From Candidatus Mediterraneibacter surreyensis (GTDB lineage Bacteria; Bacillota; Clostridia; Lachnospirales; Lachnospiraceae), in the NCBI GenBank assembly GCA_019118885.1, contig DWYB01000051.1:1-33867 (forward strand): a stretch of DNA of 33,867 nucleotides, written 5' to 3'. Position numbers and translations under genes: made by a program. Each line of letters begins with the position of its first letter. Within the stretch, counting starts at the first letter, position 1. The notes under the pieces were generated by a model. It saw only the letters and a program-made list of their open reading frames with translations, ran no database searches and was not told where the DNA came from. Positions 1 to 8,088 of this stretch are shown here, piece after piece.

Positions 1-171
1 CACTCTCAATATTTAGTTCGCAGCCAATCCAATATAGCGGAATGGTCTGTTAAGGTTACCCTTTTTCACTACTGTAAAAATTATAACTTTTTTTCATATC
101 ACCTCTTGACATTTCTTAGCTGGACTTTTTAGTCAGGATAATTATACCACATTCGCAGATTGCTTTAAATT
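1..171 (-). promoter_or_regulatory. Possible promoter and leader of a gene running off the left edge
   Basis: On the minus strand a TATAAT-like -10 lies at 141-146. It is followed by a good ribosome site (AGAGGTGAT, 98-106) and an ATG at 97. The frame from that ATG closes after only 13 codons (56-97), so it could be a leader peptide, a broken gene or chance. No recognisable -35 is seen. The rest of the segment shows nothing assignable. Confidence 0.25.
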
Positions 172-209
172 AAAAAAGAGAATAACTCCAGAAAACCGGG
201 ATTATTCTC
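172..209 (-). terminator. Rho-independent terminator of dapF
   Basis: Read on the minus strand, a stem of about 12 pairs (arms 178-189 and 198-209) with a short C/G-containing loop is followed at once by six T residues (172-177). It begins 12 bases after the dapF stop codon, so it ends the dapF transcript. Confidence 0.85.
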
Positions 210-221
210 TCTTGATGTCTC

Positions 222-1058
222 TTATTCCATCCACTCTCCGTCAAATACAACTTCCGCAGGCCCCGTCATATAGACTGTGTCTTTCTTCCGGTCCCACTGT
301 ATCTGCAGATCGCCGCCCAGAAGTTTTACTGTCACATCGTTCTCTGTCAGTCCGTTGAGTACGGAGGAAACTGCAACCGCACACGCGCCGGTTCCGCAGG
401 CGAGTGTCTCACCGGAGCCGCGTTCCCATACGCGCATCTCTACAGTGTTCCTGTCCAGCACCCTTACGAACTCTGTATTGACCCTGTTCGGAAAGCGCTC
501 ATGATTCTCGAATTTCGGTCCGATCACCTCAAGCGGGAGTTCCTTTACATCACAGTCCACATATACAACCGCATGAGGATTCCCCATAGAAACACATGTC
601 ATATGATATTCCTGCCCATCTACAAGAATAGGAACATTTACCGCTTCATCTCCCTCTGCCACGACAGGGATCTTTGCTGGTTCCAATTCAGGTTTCCCCA
701 TATCAACTTTCACCAGCTTAACTTTTCCGTTCTCCACAGTCAGGTCAAGATATTTGATACCGCCCAGTGTCTCCACCGATATCTGCGTTTTATCCGTCAG
801 GCCATAATCATACACATACTTTGCCACACAGCGGATCCCGTTTCCGCACATTTCCCCGCGGGAGCCGTCTGCATTGTACATTTCCATCTCAAAATCCGCC
901 TTATCAGACGGATTGATCATGATCAGACCGTCAGCCCCGACCCCGAAATGCCGGTCGCTGATCTTTATCGCAAGTTCAGACGGATTTTCTATCTTTTCTC
1001 TGAAACAGTTCACATATACATAATCATTGCCAAGGCCCTGCATTTTTGTAAATCTCAT
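222..1058 (-). CDS. dapF: Diaminopimelate epimerase
   Basis: Interconverts LL- and meso-diaminopimelate in the cytoplasm, the step before lysine and the peptidoglycan precursor. The protein has 278 residues, normal for the family. Both catalytic cysteines are visible: Cys71 in the MCGNGIRC motif and Cys221 in LACGTGAC. The N-terminal KMQGLGNDY motif is also typical. Two ATGs are possible. The one at 1058 is preferred because the AAGGGG ribosome site lies about 7 bases upstream of it, while it nearly touches the ATG at 1064. The gene has its own terminator, so it is probably monocistronic or the last gene of a transcript. The next gene upstream (ANTAR regulator) ends about 110 bases away and no strong promoter is seen between them. 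Confidence 0.97.
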   Translation of the reverse strand: MRFTKMQGLGNDYVYVNCFREKIENPSELAIKISDRHFGVGADGLIMINPSDKADFEMEMYNADGSRGEMCGNGIRCVAKYVYDYGLTDKTQISVETLGGIKYLDLTVENGKVKLVKVDMGKPELEPAKIPVVAEGDEAVNVPILVDGQEYHMTCVSMGNPHAVVYVDCDVKELPLEVIGPKFENHERFPNRVNTEFVRVLDRNTVEMRVWERGSGETLACGTGACAVAVSSVLNGLTENDVTVKLLGGDLQIQWDRKKDTVYMTGPAEVVFDGEWME

Positions 1059-1169
1059 AATCATACCCCTTGCTTTCCAATTATTATTCCACCATCATTA
1101 TACACACTAACCGGCGGAAATCCAACCGAAAGCCGTCCGATTTATTTAACTAAGCAATTATTTAGGCTT

Positions 1170-1718
1170 CTATTTATCCATCACAGTCAATATCATACGA
1201 GCTGTCTCCACCATATCCGTACCGCTTTCCATGCTGGTCTTCTGCACATATTTATGTGCCTCATCTTCGGTCATATGATTGCGTTCCATCAGCAGGGCTT
1301 TTGCCTCTTCTATGATCTGACGATCTTTCGCGCTTCTCAGCTTTCCCGATTCACGTTTTTTCCGTCTACGCCGCTCCTGTGTCTGCTGGATCATCTCAAT
1401 CGTATTGACCAGATCATATATTTTAATCGGCATGGGAAGTCCTACAACACCATCCGGAAGCCCATCAGACCATTTATCAGCCGGTGCGATCAGGAGGATT
1501 TCAAATCCGGCCGGAAGATATTCCCTCATCTGTGTATAATGCATATCCTGCATTCGATCCGCGCAGACCACGATCCCGTCGTTCCACATCTCCGCATATT
1601 GAAGCACTTTGGCTCCCGTCTGACAGACAGCAGATACTTCGAACCCGGATTTTACAAGGATATTTCTTATATTTACTGCATTTTCCCGCTTTGAAAATGC
1701 AACTATGATATTACTCAA
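1170..1718 (-). CDS. ANTAR-domain response regulator (NasT-like)
   Basis: A predicted RNA-binding antitermination regulator of 182 residues. The first about 120 residues form a receiver-like domain and the C-terminal about 55 (from KDRQIIEEAKALLMERN to ETARMIL) form the ANTAR three-helix domain that binds tandem hairpins in leader RNAs. The chosen start is TTG at 1718, because a near-perfect AGGAGGTGA lies 7 bases upstream and family members begin with MSNIIVAFS-like sequence. An ATG at 1769 in the same frame would add 17 unconserved residues. The receiver lacks an obvious canonical phospho-Asp context, as in many NasT homologues. It lies downstream of glnA on the same strand, an arrangement that suggests control of nitrogen genes, with the glnA leader hairpin as the obvious local target (inference). 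Confidence 0.88.
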   Translation of the reverse strand: MSNIIVAFSKRENAVNIRNILVKSGFEVSAVCQTGAKVLQYAEMWNDGIVVCADRMQDMHYTQMREYLPAGFEILLIAPADKWSDGLPDGVVGLPMPIKIYDLVNTIEMIQQTQERRRRKKRESGKLRSAKDRQIIEEAKALLMERNHMTEDEAHKYVQKTSMESGTDMVETARMILTVMDK

Positions 1719-1763
1719 ATCCGTGTCACCTCCTGCTGTCTCATAGTTTCTGCCGCTTTCCGT

Positions 1764-2046
1764 AAGCATGCTTGCGCGTCGCCCCGCCTCATTTTCTCTT
1801 TCTGCTCATGCTCACAGTTCGATTCCGCCGTATGCGGCTCCATCTCACTGTATGGCGTCCGCCATATGCCGGTTTTGCCATCTGCCGCCTTTTGCAAGCT
1901 AGCTTGCTCGTCGGCCCGCTGCCTTCCTCTTTCTGCTCATGCTCACAGTTCGATTTCGCCGTATGCGGCTCCATCTCACTGTGTGGCGTCCGCCATATGC
2001 CGGTTTTGCCATCTGCCGCCTTTTGCAAGCTAGCTTGCTCGTCGGC
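1764..2046. repeat. 131-bp-period direct repeats with palindromic ends
   Basis: Two 120-bp copies (1796-1915 and 1927-2046) differ at only about two positions and are separated by an 11-bp joint, giving a period of 131 bp. Each ends in the palindrome GCAAGCTAGCTTGC followed by TCGTCGGC. A diverged copy of this end (AAGCATGCTTGCGCGTCG) lies at 1764-1781, so a third, mostly lost unit is likely. The repeats fill the space between glnA and the ANTAR regulator. Frames stay open through them on both strands, but the period is not a multiple of three and no start with a ribosome site is seen, so coding is unlikely. They resemble interspersed intergenic repeats. Confidence 0.85.
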
Positions 2047-2064
2047 AGATGGCAAAACCGACGC
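2002..2064. repeat. 18-bp perfect inverted repeat downstream of glnA
   Basis: CGGTTTTGCCATCTGCCG and its exact complement flank the terminal palindrome of the second 131-bp repeat, making a long cruciform-capable hairpin. It starts about 15 bases after the glnA stop codon. It has no T-tract, so it is more likely an RNA-stabilising or processing stem than a classical terminator. Confidence 0.7.
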
Positions 2065-2079
2065 ATGAGCAGACTGGTA

Positions 2080-3411
2080 TCACACCTTGTACAGGTAGTT
2101 TTCGATTTCCCAGTCTGTTACCTGCATGCAATATGCTTTGTACTCTTTTTTCTGAGCTTTAATAATCTTATGCGCCAGATCTTTTCCGAGTACTTCCTGT
2201 ATTAATTCATCTTTTTCCAGTTCTTCTACTGCCTCTTTAATTGATCTGGGCAGTTTCTGTACGCCAAGCTCCTCACGACGCTCCGATGACATTTTCTGAA
2301 TGTTTTCATCAATGCAGTCCGGAGGCATGATCTGATTTTTAATACCGTCCAGTCCGGCCATAAGAAGCACTGCCAGGGCAAGATACGGGTTAGCCGTTGC
2401 ATCCGGGCTTCTCAGTTCGATTCTGGTATTCTCTCCTCTTCCTGACGGCACGCGGATCAACGGGCCTCTCGTCTTTGAAGACCAGCCCATATAAACCGGC
2501 GCATCATATCCCGGCACAAACCGCTTATATGAATTGACTGTCGGATTCGTAATGCAGGTGATCGCTTTCATATGTTTCATCAGACCGCCGATGAAATAGT
2601 ACCCATCCCTGCTCAGCCCGTTCGGATCTGTTTCACTTTGGAATGCATTCACTCCATCACGGCTTAAGGACAGATTAATGTGCATACCTGATCCGTAAGT
2701 CTCAATCTTCGGTTTCGGCATAAACGTAGCATGAAGGCCGTGCCTCTTTGCAATCGTCTTTACCACCATCTTAAACGTCATAAGATTGTCGGCTGTCACC
2801 AGGGCCTCGTCATACCGGAAATCGATCTCGTGCTGTGCCGGTGCGATCTCATGATGAGACGACGTAATCTCAAATCCCATCTCCTCCAGAGTCAGCACCA
2901 TATCGCGTCTTGCATTCTCCCCGAAATCAACCGGCCCGATATCAAAATATCCCCCTCTTTCATGTGTAAGAGTCGTGGGAAGTCCGTCTTCATCCGTATG
3001 GAACAGGAAAAATTCACACTCCGGTCCTGCATTGAGTGTGTAGCCGAGCTCAGCGGCATGTGCGATTGCTTTTTTCAGCACATATCTCGGATCCACCTCG
3101 TATGGAGTTCCGTCTGTCCGGTATACATCACAGATCAGACGGGCCACCTTTCCCTGCTGCGGACGCCATGGAAAAATCTCAAATGTACTCAGATCCGGAT
3201 AAAGATACATGTCTGAGTCTTCCTCTCCGGAAAGCCCGTCGAGAGAAGAGACGTCGAACATACACCGGTTATCCAAAGCTTTTTCAAGCTGGCTGACGGT
3301 CACAGCCATATTCTTCATGGTTCCGAAGATATCCGTAAACTGAAGACGGATGAAAGCGACATCCTCTTCTTCCACAAGACGCAGAATATCCTCTCTTGTG
3401 TAATTATGCAT
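2080..3411 (-). CDS. glnA: Type I glutamine synthetase
   Basis: Condenses ammonium and glutamate to glutamine with ATP, the core of ammonium assimilation. It is a cytoplasmic dodecamer in this family. The 443-residue length is standard for Firmicute GS-I. Visible motifs are the N-terminal beta-grasp with RLQFTDIFG, the metal-site segment NAGPECEFFLF, the ATP/glutamate segment GSGMHINLSLS, and the C-terminal RSPDATANPYLALA. The ATG at 3411 is chosen because AAAAGGAGG lies 9 bases upstream. An in-frame ATG at 3432 lies before that ribosome site. The gene has its own consensus promoter and a leader hairpin, and an ANTAR regulator follows, suggesting nitrogen-responsive antitermination (inference). 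There is no sign of the adenylylated GS-Ibeta insertions. Confidence 0.97.
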   Translation of the reverse strand: MHNYTREDILRLVEEEDVAFIRLQFTDIFGTMKNMAVTVSQLEKALDNRCMFDVSSLDGLSGEEDSDMYLYPDLSTFEIFPWRPQQGKVARLICDVYRTDGTPYEVDPRYVLKKAIAHAAELGYTLNAGPECEFFLFHTDEDGLPTTLTHERGGYFDIGPVDFGENARRDMVLTLEEMGFEITSSHHEIAPAQHEIDFRYDEALVTADNLMTFKMVVKTIAKRHGLHATFMPKPKIETYGSGMHINLSLSRDGVNAFQSETDPNGLSRDGYYFIGGLMKHMKAITCITNPTVNSYKRFVPGYDAPVYMGWSSKTRGPLIRVPSGRGENTRIELRSPDATANPYLALAVLLMAGLDGIKNQIMPPDCIDENIQKMSSERREELGVQKLPRSIKEAVEELEKDELIQEVLGKDLAHKIIKAQKKEYKAYCMQVTDWEIENYLYKV

Positions 3412-3442
3412 AAAATGAAACCTCCTTTTCATCTTGAGCTTC

Positions 3443-3483
3443 TAAACACAAAAGGGCGTTCTCCACCTGAAGAAAACGCCCTT
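3443..3483 (-). terminator. Attenuator-like terminator hairpin in the glnA leader
   Basis: On the minus strand arms AAGGGCGTTTTC (3472-3483) and GAGAACGCCCTT (3452-3463) pair over 12 positions including one G-U, with an 8-nt loop, followed by TTTTGTGTTT. It lies about 30-40 bases upstream of the glnA start and only about 6 bases after the predicted transcription start. It therefore sits inside the glnA transcript and not at its end, and could act as an attenuator. It could also stop readthrough from the GH13 gene upstream. Confidence 0.75.
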
Positions 3484-3488
3484 GTTTC

Positions 3489-3524
3489 GTCATTCATTAT
3501 ATAGTCTGTGTTCTTAAATGTCAA
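3489..3524 (-). promoter_or_regulatory. Consensus sigma-A promoter of glnA
   Basis: On the minus strand, TTGACA (3519-3524) and TATAAT (3496-3501) are both perfect and exactly 17 bases apart. Predicted transcription starts near 3489. The site lies between the stop of the GH13 gene (3557) and glnA, so glnA is an independent unit. Confidence 0.9.
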
Positions 3525-3556
3525 ATCATTCTTCAACACTTTAGCCGTCTTTATTT

Positions 3557-5680
3557 TTACAGTTTCTTCTTCATCCAGAAGAATCCCCATCCCGGAAGAT
3601 CAACCGTCACCAGTTCATTCTTTCCACCGCTCAGCAGATTCGTATACTCTGCTTTTTCCGGCATCCATACCGTCTTCGGATAGTCGCTGAAATTAAACAC
3701 AGCATGAAGTTCTTCTCCTTCCGCTCTGCGGACGATCCAGAGAATGGACTGGTCACTGTAATCTTTCGTCCACACTTCAGCGTCTGCATTAAATACAGGC
3801 TCGCTTCTGCGGATCTTTTCCAGTTTGCCGAGGGCGTTAAAAATACGTCCCTGTACACTGTTCTTGTCTTTGATATTTTCCACCAGATCCCAGTTGAATT
3901 TTCCTCTGTGGATATAACGGGAATCCGGCGCTTTCTCAGGATCATCTTTGTATGTATAGTCATTGACCTGTCCGACTTCATCTCCGCTGTAGAGCATCGG
4001 GATTCCGGACTGGGACAGCATATACGCATGGAGCATCACATCTTTTGTGATCGCCCAGTCCATCTTCTCATCATTCTGTTCAAAGCCGGCGCTCTCGATG
4101 CCGCACATAGATGCAGTAGTTGCACAGAATCTTGCATCTCCCGTCACCGGATCCTCATTATAGAGCTCGCCCCGGCTGACACTTCCCTCGGTCTTGCCCT
4201 GGAAATAGTCGTTCAGATATTTCTTATGAGGCACTTCCTCCATGCCCCATGTTTTCAAAGTATCATAATCCAGTCCCCATCCGATATCATCATGGCATCT
4301 CAGATAATTCAGGAATGTATACTCTCTCGGGAGCGAACATACGATATCCATCTGTTTTCTGAGGAGCCGGATGTCTCTTGTGGCAACAGTATGCCATGTA
4401 GTCGCCATAGTCGTAACATTATAAAGCATATGGCATTCCGGTTTCTCGACCGTGCCGAAATACGGCGCCACTTTATCAGGCTCCATAACAACCTCTCCAA
4501 GCAGTACAATTCCCGGACACACGATCTCGCCGATCATGCGCATCATACGGACAATCGTATGTACCTGAGGAAGATTTCTGCAGTTTGTCCCCAGCTCTTT
4601 CCAGATATACGGCACGGCATCGATACGGATAATATCCATCCCCTGATTTGCCAGATATAGGAAATTGTACATCATCTCATTGAACACGCGCGGATTACGG
4701 TAGTTCAGATCCCACTGATACGGATAGAACGTTGTCATTACATAATGTCCGAGCTCCGGGAGATAAGTGAAGTTACCCGGTGCAGTCGTCGGAAACACCT
4801 GCGGAACCGTCTTCTCATATTCCTGCGGAATAGACGGATCTGCATAGAAGAAGTATCGGCTCATATATTCGCCGTCTCCCTGACGCGCTCTTCTTGCCCA
4901 TTCGTGATCTTCCGATGTATGATTCATGACAAAATCCATGCACAGGCTGATACCTTTATCATGGCATTTTTCTGCGAGTTCCGCCAGATCATCCATCGTT
5001 CCCAGCTCCGGTTTCACCTTGCGGAAGTCAGCTACCGCATAACCGCCGTCCGAACGGCCTTTCGGCGAGTCAAGGAAAGGCATCAGATGGATATAGTTGA
5101 CATTGCATTTCTCAATGTATGGAAGCTTCTCCTGTACGCCTTTGATATTCCCGGCAAAGTTATCAATATACATCATCATGCCCAGCATATCGCGCTTGCG
5201 GTACCATTCGCCCTCAGCTTCACGCTCGGCATCAAGTTTTTTCAGCTTCTCATTACGCTCGTCGTAATAGCGTTTCATCTGACCGCACAGCTCCGCAAAC
5301 ATATCGTCATTGCCGTACAGTTCCATATAGAGCCAGCGCAGCTCATCATGATGGCGTCCCAGCCTCTCCATGAAGATTCTGTCTTCTTCCTCTTTTTTCT
5401 TCGCTGCCGCCTCTGCCGCTTTCGCTTTTTTCTCTGCTTCTGCTTTCTTCTTTGTAGCTGCCTTCGCCTTCTTTTCCGCTTCCGCTTTCTTCTTCGCCTC
5501 TGCTTCGGCTTTCGCTTTTGCCTCTGCTTCCGCTTTTGCCTCCGCCTCTGCTTTAGCCTTCGCTGCTTTCTCCTCCTCGGCTGCCGCCTTAGTGTCTTCT
5601 GACGCTTTTACGCTTCTTGTAACTGTTTTTGCTTTTGCCGCCGTCTCTTTCTTTCTTGCGGCTCTTGATTTCTTTGCCAT
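3557..5680 (-). CDS. Amylosucrase-family glucosidase (GH13 subfamily 4) with Lys/Ala/Glu-rich N-terminal arm
   Basis: Predicted sucrose-active GH13 enzyme of 707 residues. Members of subfamily 4 cleave sucrose and transfer or release the glucosyl unit. Residues 1-100 are a low-complexity K/A/E arm, largely AEAEAKAKAE-type repeats and probably helical or coiled coil. The recognisable enzyme starts near residue 105 with the helical amylosucrase N-domain, followed by MDFVMNH (249-254), the nucleophile Asp354 in IRIDAV, the acid/base Glu396 in LLGEVV, and Asp464 in CHDDIG. FYPYQWDLNYRNP is characteristic of amylosucrases. There is no signal peptide, so it acts in the cytoplasm. It starts 16 bases after the alpha-galactosidase with a GGGGGA ribosome site and is co-transcribed with it. 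It plausibly consumes sucrose left after galactose removal from raffinose. Polymer-forming versus hydrolytic activity cannot be told. Confidence 0.9.
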   Translation of the reverse strand: MAKKSRAARKKETAAKAKTVTRSVKASEDTKAAAEEEKAAKAKAEAEAKAEAEAKAKAEAEAKKKAEAEKKAKAATKKKAEAEKKAKAAEAAAKKKEEEDRIFMERLGRHHDELRWLYMELYGNDDMFAELCGQMKRYYDERNEKLKKLDAEREAEGEWYRKRDMLGMMMYIDNFAGNIKGVQEKLPYIEKCNVNYIHLMPFLDSPKGRSDGGYAVADFRKVKPELGTMDDLAELAEKCHDKGISLCMDFVMNHTSEDHEWARRARQGDGEYMSRYFFYADPSIPQEYEKTVPQVFPTTAPGNFTYLPELGHYVMTTFYPYQWDLNYRNPRVFNEMMYNFLYLANQGMDIIRIDAVPYIWKELGTNCRNLPQVHTIVRMMRMIGEIVCPGIVLLGEVVMEPDKVAPYFGTVEKPECHMLYNVTTMATTWHTVATRDIRLLRKQMDIVCSLPREYTFLNYLRCHDDIGWGLDYDTLKTWGMEEVPHKKYLNDYFQGKTEGSVSRGELYNEDPVTGDARFCATTASMCGIESAGFEQNDEKMDWAITKDVMLHAYMLSQSGIPMLYSGDEVGQVNDYTYKDDPEKAPDSRYIHRGKFNWDLVENIKDKNSVQGRIFNALGKLEKIRRSEPVFNADAEVWTKDYSDQSILWIVRRAEGEELHAVFNFSDYPKTVWMPEKAEYTNLLSGGKNELVTVDLPGWGFFWMKKKL

Positions 5681-5699
5681 GATTTCTGTCCCCCGTATC

Positions 5700-7883
5700 T
5701 TAATCTGCCTGTACGAAATGCCACTGATATGCCTGATATTCTCCGTGAAGCACCGGCTTCGGCACGCCTGCTTCGCGCAGGGCTGTACTGTTGTACAGTT
5801 TACCTGTCGTTGTCTCGCGGTACATTGTATTTTCTTTCAGGCCCTTCACCTTTATATAATCCACCGTCATATTGGCGTGCTTCTTAATACCTACTACCTG
5901 AACCAGCGCTTCTCTCTGATCCTCCGATACAAACTCCCATGCTCCCTGATTATCTGTCTGAGGATTTGTAAGACGGTAGTAGAGTCCCCGCTGAACCAGT
6001 GCGGCATATTCTTTATACTCTGCGATCTGACGACGGATCTCTGCTTTTTCTTCTTCACTCAATTCATTCAGGTTCAGTTCATATCCGAATGTGCCGGCGA
6101 GGGCTACTGTCCCCCGTGTCTTCATCGGCGTCACTCTCTCTGTCTGATGGTTCGGCGAAGCCGATACATGGGATCCCACACAGGAAGCCGGATAAATAAA
6201 CGATGTTCCATACTGGATCTCCAGTCTGTCAATCGGATCTGTATTGTCACTGCACCAGATCTGCGGCGTGTAGTACAGCATACCGGCGTCAAACCGTCCG
6301 CCGCCGCCGCTGCATCCTTCAATCAGAATATTCGGATACCGGTTCACCAGACGTTCAAGGAAATCATAGAGTCCCAGCACATAGTCGTGCAGCACCCGTC
6401 CCTGACTGTCCGCCGTTGCAGAGTACACGTCTGCAATGCTCCGGTTCATATCCCATTTGATATATTCCACATTTCCCTGATCCAGTACAGAGCAGATCTG
6501 ATTGTAAATATAGTCTACTACTTCTTTTCTGGAGAAATCAAGAACAAGCTGATGTCTGGAGCGATTCGGGCGGCGTCCCGGTATGACGAATGCCCAGTCC
6601 GGATGCTCACGGTAGAGATCACTGTCCTCATTCACCATCTCCGGTTCGATCCAGATACCGAATTTCAATCCCATTGCATTAATCTTTTCGATCAGTTCGC
6701 CCAGTGTGCAGCCAAGTTTTTCTTCATTGACCTTCCAGTCTCCCAGCCCGCGCAGCTCGCTGTCACGCTTGCCAAACCAGCCGTCGTCCATTACAAACAT
6801 CTCGATTCCCAGTTTTGCCGCCTCAGAAGCCAGTTTCAGAAGAGACTCGCCTGTGAAATCAAAGTAGGACGCCTCCCAGCTGTTTAACAGGATCGGTCTT
6901 ACAATCTCCTTATATTTTCCTCTGCAAAGATGCGTGCGGATACAGCCGTGAAGATTCTGGGAAAGTTTCGCAAGCCCCTCAGAAGAATAACTCATAATAA
7001 CCTCCGGAGACTGGAATTCTTCTCCTGCCTTCAGCGGATATGCAAACTGCTCCTCAGAGAGTCCCATAAGAAGTCTTGTCTGATAATACTGATCCTGACC
7101 GGCCTCGCTCTGGAAACCGCCGCTGTAGACAAATGCCATTGCATAACAGCTTCCCGCATCTTCGGTTGTCTCATGTTCCGCCATAATAACAGCCGGATTG
7201 TACTGATGGCTGGATGAGCCCCTAAGGCTGCCGATCTTCTGCACCCCATGTCCGACAGGCATTCTCTGCATATTTCTCTCCATGGCATGACGCCCGTAGA
7301 AAGTAATAAAATCATACTGTCCGCCCACCATATCCAAACATGCCGGAGCAAGCTTCTTCACAGAAATATGTCCATTGCTTCCATTTACAATCTTAACACT
7401 GCGGGTAATAATATCATATTCCGGAAGCACACCGTAAAGCAGCACTGCCTGTACGCCGGTCACGCGGTCCTCCAGAACCACCTCAAGGGTCTGAGCTTCA
7501 TCATCATCCGCATACACTGCCGGAAGTCCTTCCAGAACATATTTCCCATCGCGTATGCTGTGACTTTCATATCGGAAATCACTGCAGTAGGTACGGTCCG
7601 TATTTTTAATAATGCATGCCGGAGTGCGGTAATCCCCTGTCCCCAGTGAAGGGAATTCCTGCGGCAGTGAGTCCATAGAATAAGTCTTGTCATTTCCTGC
7701 GTCATACGGATTGCCTGAAAATCCTCTGTCATAATATGTCAGAAGATAATCCATGCATCCCTCTGCTGTTTTTCCATAATACAGGTGCAGCAGAAATCCG
7801 TATTTGTCTACCTGCATCTGATAAGTTGTGTTTCTGGTATGAAGAGTAATTGTCTTCTGCGCCTCATCATAAATTATGCTCAT
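5700..7883 (-). CDS. Alpha-galactosidase, GH36
   Basis: Releases terminal alpha-1,6-galactose from melibiose, raffinose and stachyose. The 727 residues match the bacterial GH36 subgroup I size (about 730, tetrameric enzymes such as AgaA of Geobacillus). Domains are an N-terminal beta-supersandwich (about 1-320), a TIM barrel (about 325-640) and a C-terminal beta-sheet. The nucleophile is Asp478 in YIKWDMNR and the acid/base is Asp546 in WCSDNTD. MDDGWFG (365-371) and IEGCSGGGGRFD (521-532) are family hallmarks. No signal peptide is present, so hydrolysis follows uptake by the adjacent transporter. Start at 7883 is supported by TTAGGAGAG upstream. It begins the two-gene enzyme part of the operon, after a terminator that separates it from the transporter genes. 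Confidence 0.97.
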   Translation of the reverse strand: MSIIYDEAQKTITLHTRNTTYQMQVDKYGFLLHLYYGKTAEGCMDYLLTYYDRGFSGNPYDAGNDKTYSMDSLPQEFPSLGTGDYRTPACIIKNTDRTYCSDFRYESHSIRDGKYVLEGLPAVYADDDEAQTLEVVLEDRVTGVQAVLLYGVLPEYDIITRSVKIVNGSNGHISVKKLAPACLDMVGGQYDFITFYGRHAMERNMQRMPVGHGVQKIGSLRGSSSHQYNPAVIMAEHETTEDAGSCYAMAFVYSGGFQSEAGQDQYYQTRLLMGLSEEQFAYPLKAGEEFQSPEVIMSYSSEGLAKLSQNLHGCIRTHLCRGKYKEIVRPILLNSWEASYFDFTGESLLKLASEAAKLGIEMFVMDDGWFGKRDSELRGLGDWKVNEEKLGCTLGELIEKINAMGLKFGIWIEPEMVNEDSDLYREHPDWAFVIPGRRPNRSRHQLVLDFSRKEVVDYIYNQICSVLDQGNVEYIKWDMNRSIADVYSATADSQGRVLHDYVLGLYDFLERLVNRYPNILIEGCSGGGGRFDAGMLYYTPQIWCSDNTDPIDRLEIQYGTSFIYPASCVGSHVSASPNHQTERVTPMKTRGTVALAGTFGYELNLNELSEEEKAEIRRQIAEYKEYAALVQRGLYYRLTNPQTDNQGAWEFVSEDQREALVQVVGIKKHANMTVDYIKVKGLKENTMYRETTTGKLYNSTALREAGVPKPVLHGEYQAYQWHFVQAD

Positions 7884-8012
7884 AATCTGTCTCTCCTAAT
7901 CTGTGAATATTAACTAAAATGTGTCCTTACTTCATTGGAAAGGCATGCGGACGCCTGCCGGACATATGTCTGCTCGTGCAAGCACGGCAGCCGCCTGCCG
8001 GGCGTATCGCAC
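7884..8012. other. GC-rich spacer with repeated decamer
   Basis: The segment between the transporter terminator and the alpha-galactosidase contains CGCCTGCCGG twice (7952-7961 and 7992-8001) and a small GCTCGTGC/GCACGGC hairpin. No convincing promoter for the downstream enzyme genes is seen. Confidence 0.4.
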
Positions 8013-8056
8013 AAAAAAGGGCGGGTGAATGTACTTCACGCACATAACACCCGCCC
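8013..8056 (-). terminator. Strong intrinsic terminator after the sugar ABC transporter
   Basis: On the minus strand GGGCGGGTG (8048-8056) pairs perfectly with CACCCGCCC (8019-8027), followed by six T residues. It lies about 30 bases after the stop codon of the last permease. It should make the transporter genes more abundant in mRNA than the enzyme genes downstream. Confidence 0.92.
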
Positions 8057-8088
8057 GGTAAGACGCGCGGATGCGCATCGGGGCTCAC

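Noticed and set aside
56-97. 13-codon leader peptide on the minus strand
   Set aside because: It has a good ribosome site and a -10-like box, but it is too short to support and its downstream gene lies outside the window; kept only as a possible regulatory region.
501-1694. 397-codon open frame on the plus strand
   Set aside because: It is the antisense of dapF and the ANTAR regulator, with low-complexity His/Ile/Phe-rich composition and no ribosome site.
1764-2064. CRISPR array
   Set aside because: Units are 120 bp, nearly identical throughout, with no short repeat plus variable spacer pattern and no cas genes.
1772-2205. Open frames through the 131-bp repeats on both strands
   Set aside because: The period is not a multiple of three, the two copies would be read in different frames, and no start has a ribosome site; treated as non-coding repeats.
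5370-6887. 505-codon plus-strand frame with an Ala/Phe/Ser repeat
   Set aside because: It is the mirror of the Lys/Ala/Glu arm and of the alpha-galactosidase, both of which have clear homology on the minus strand.
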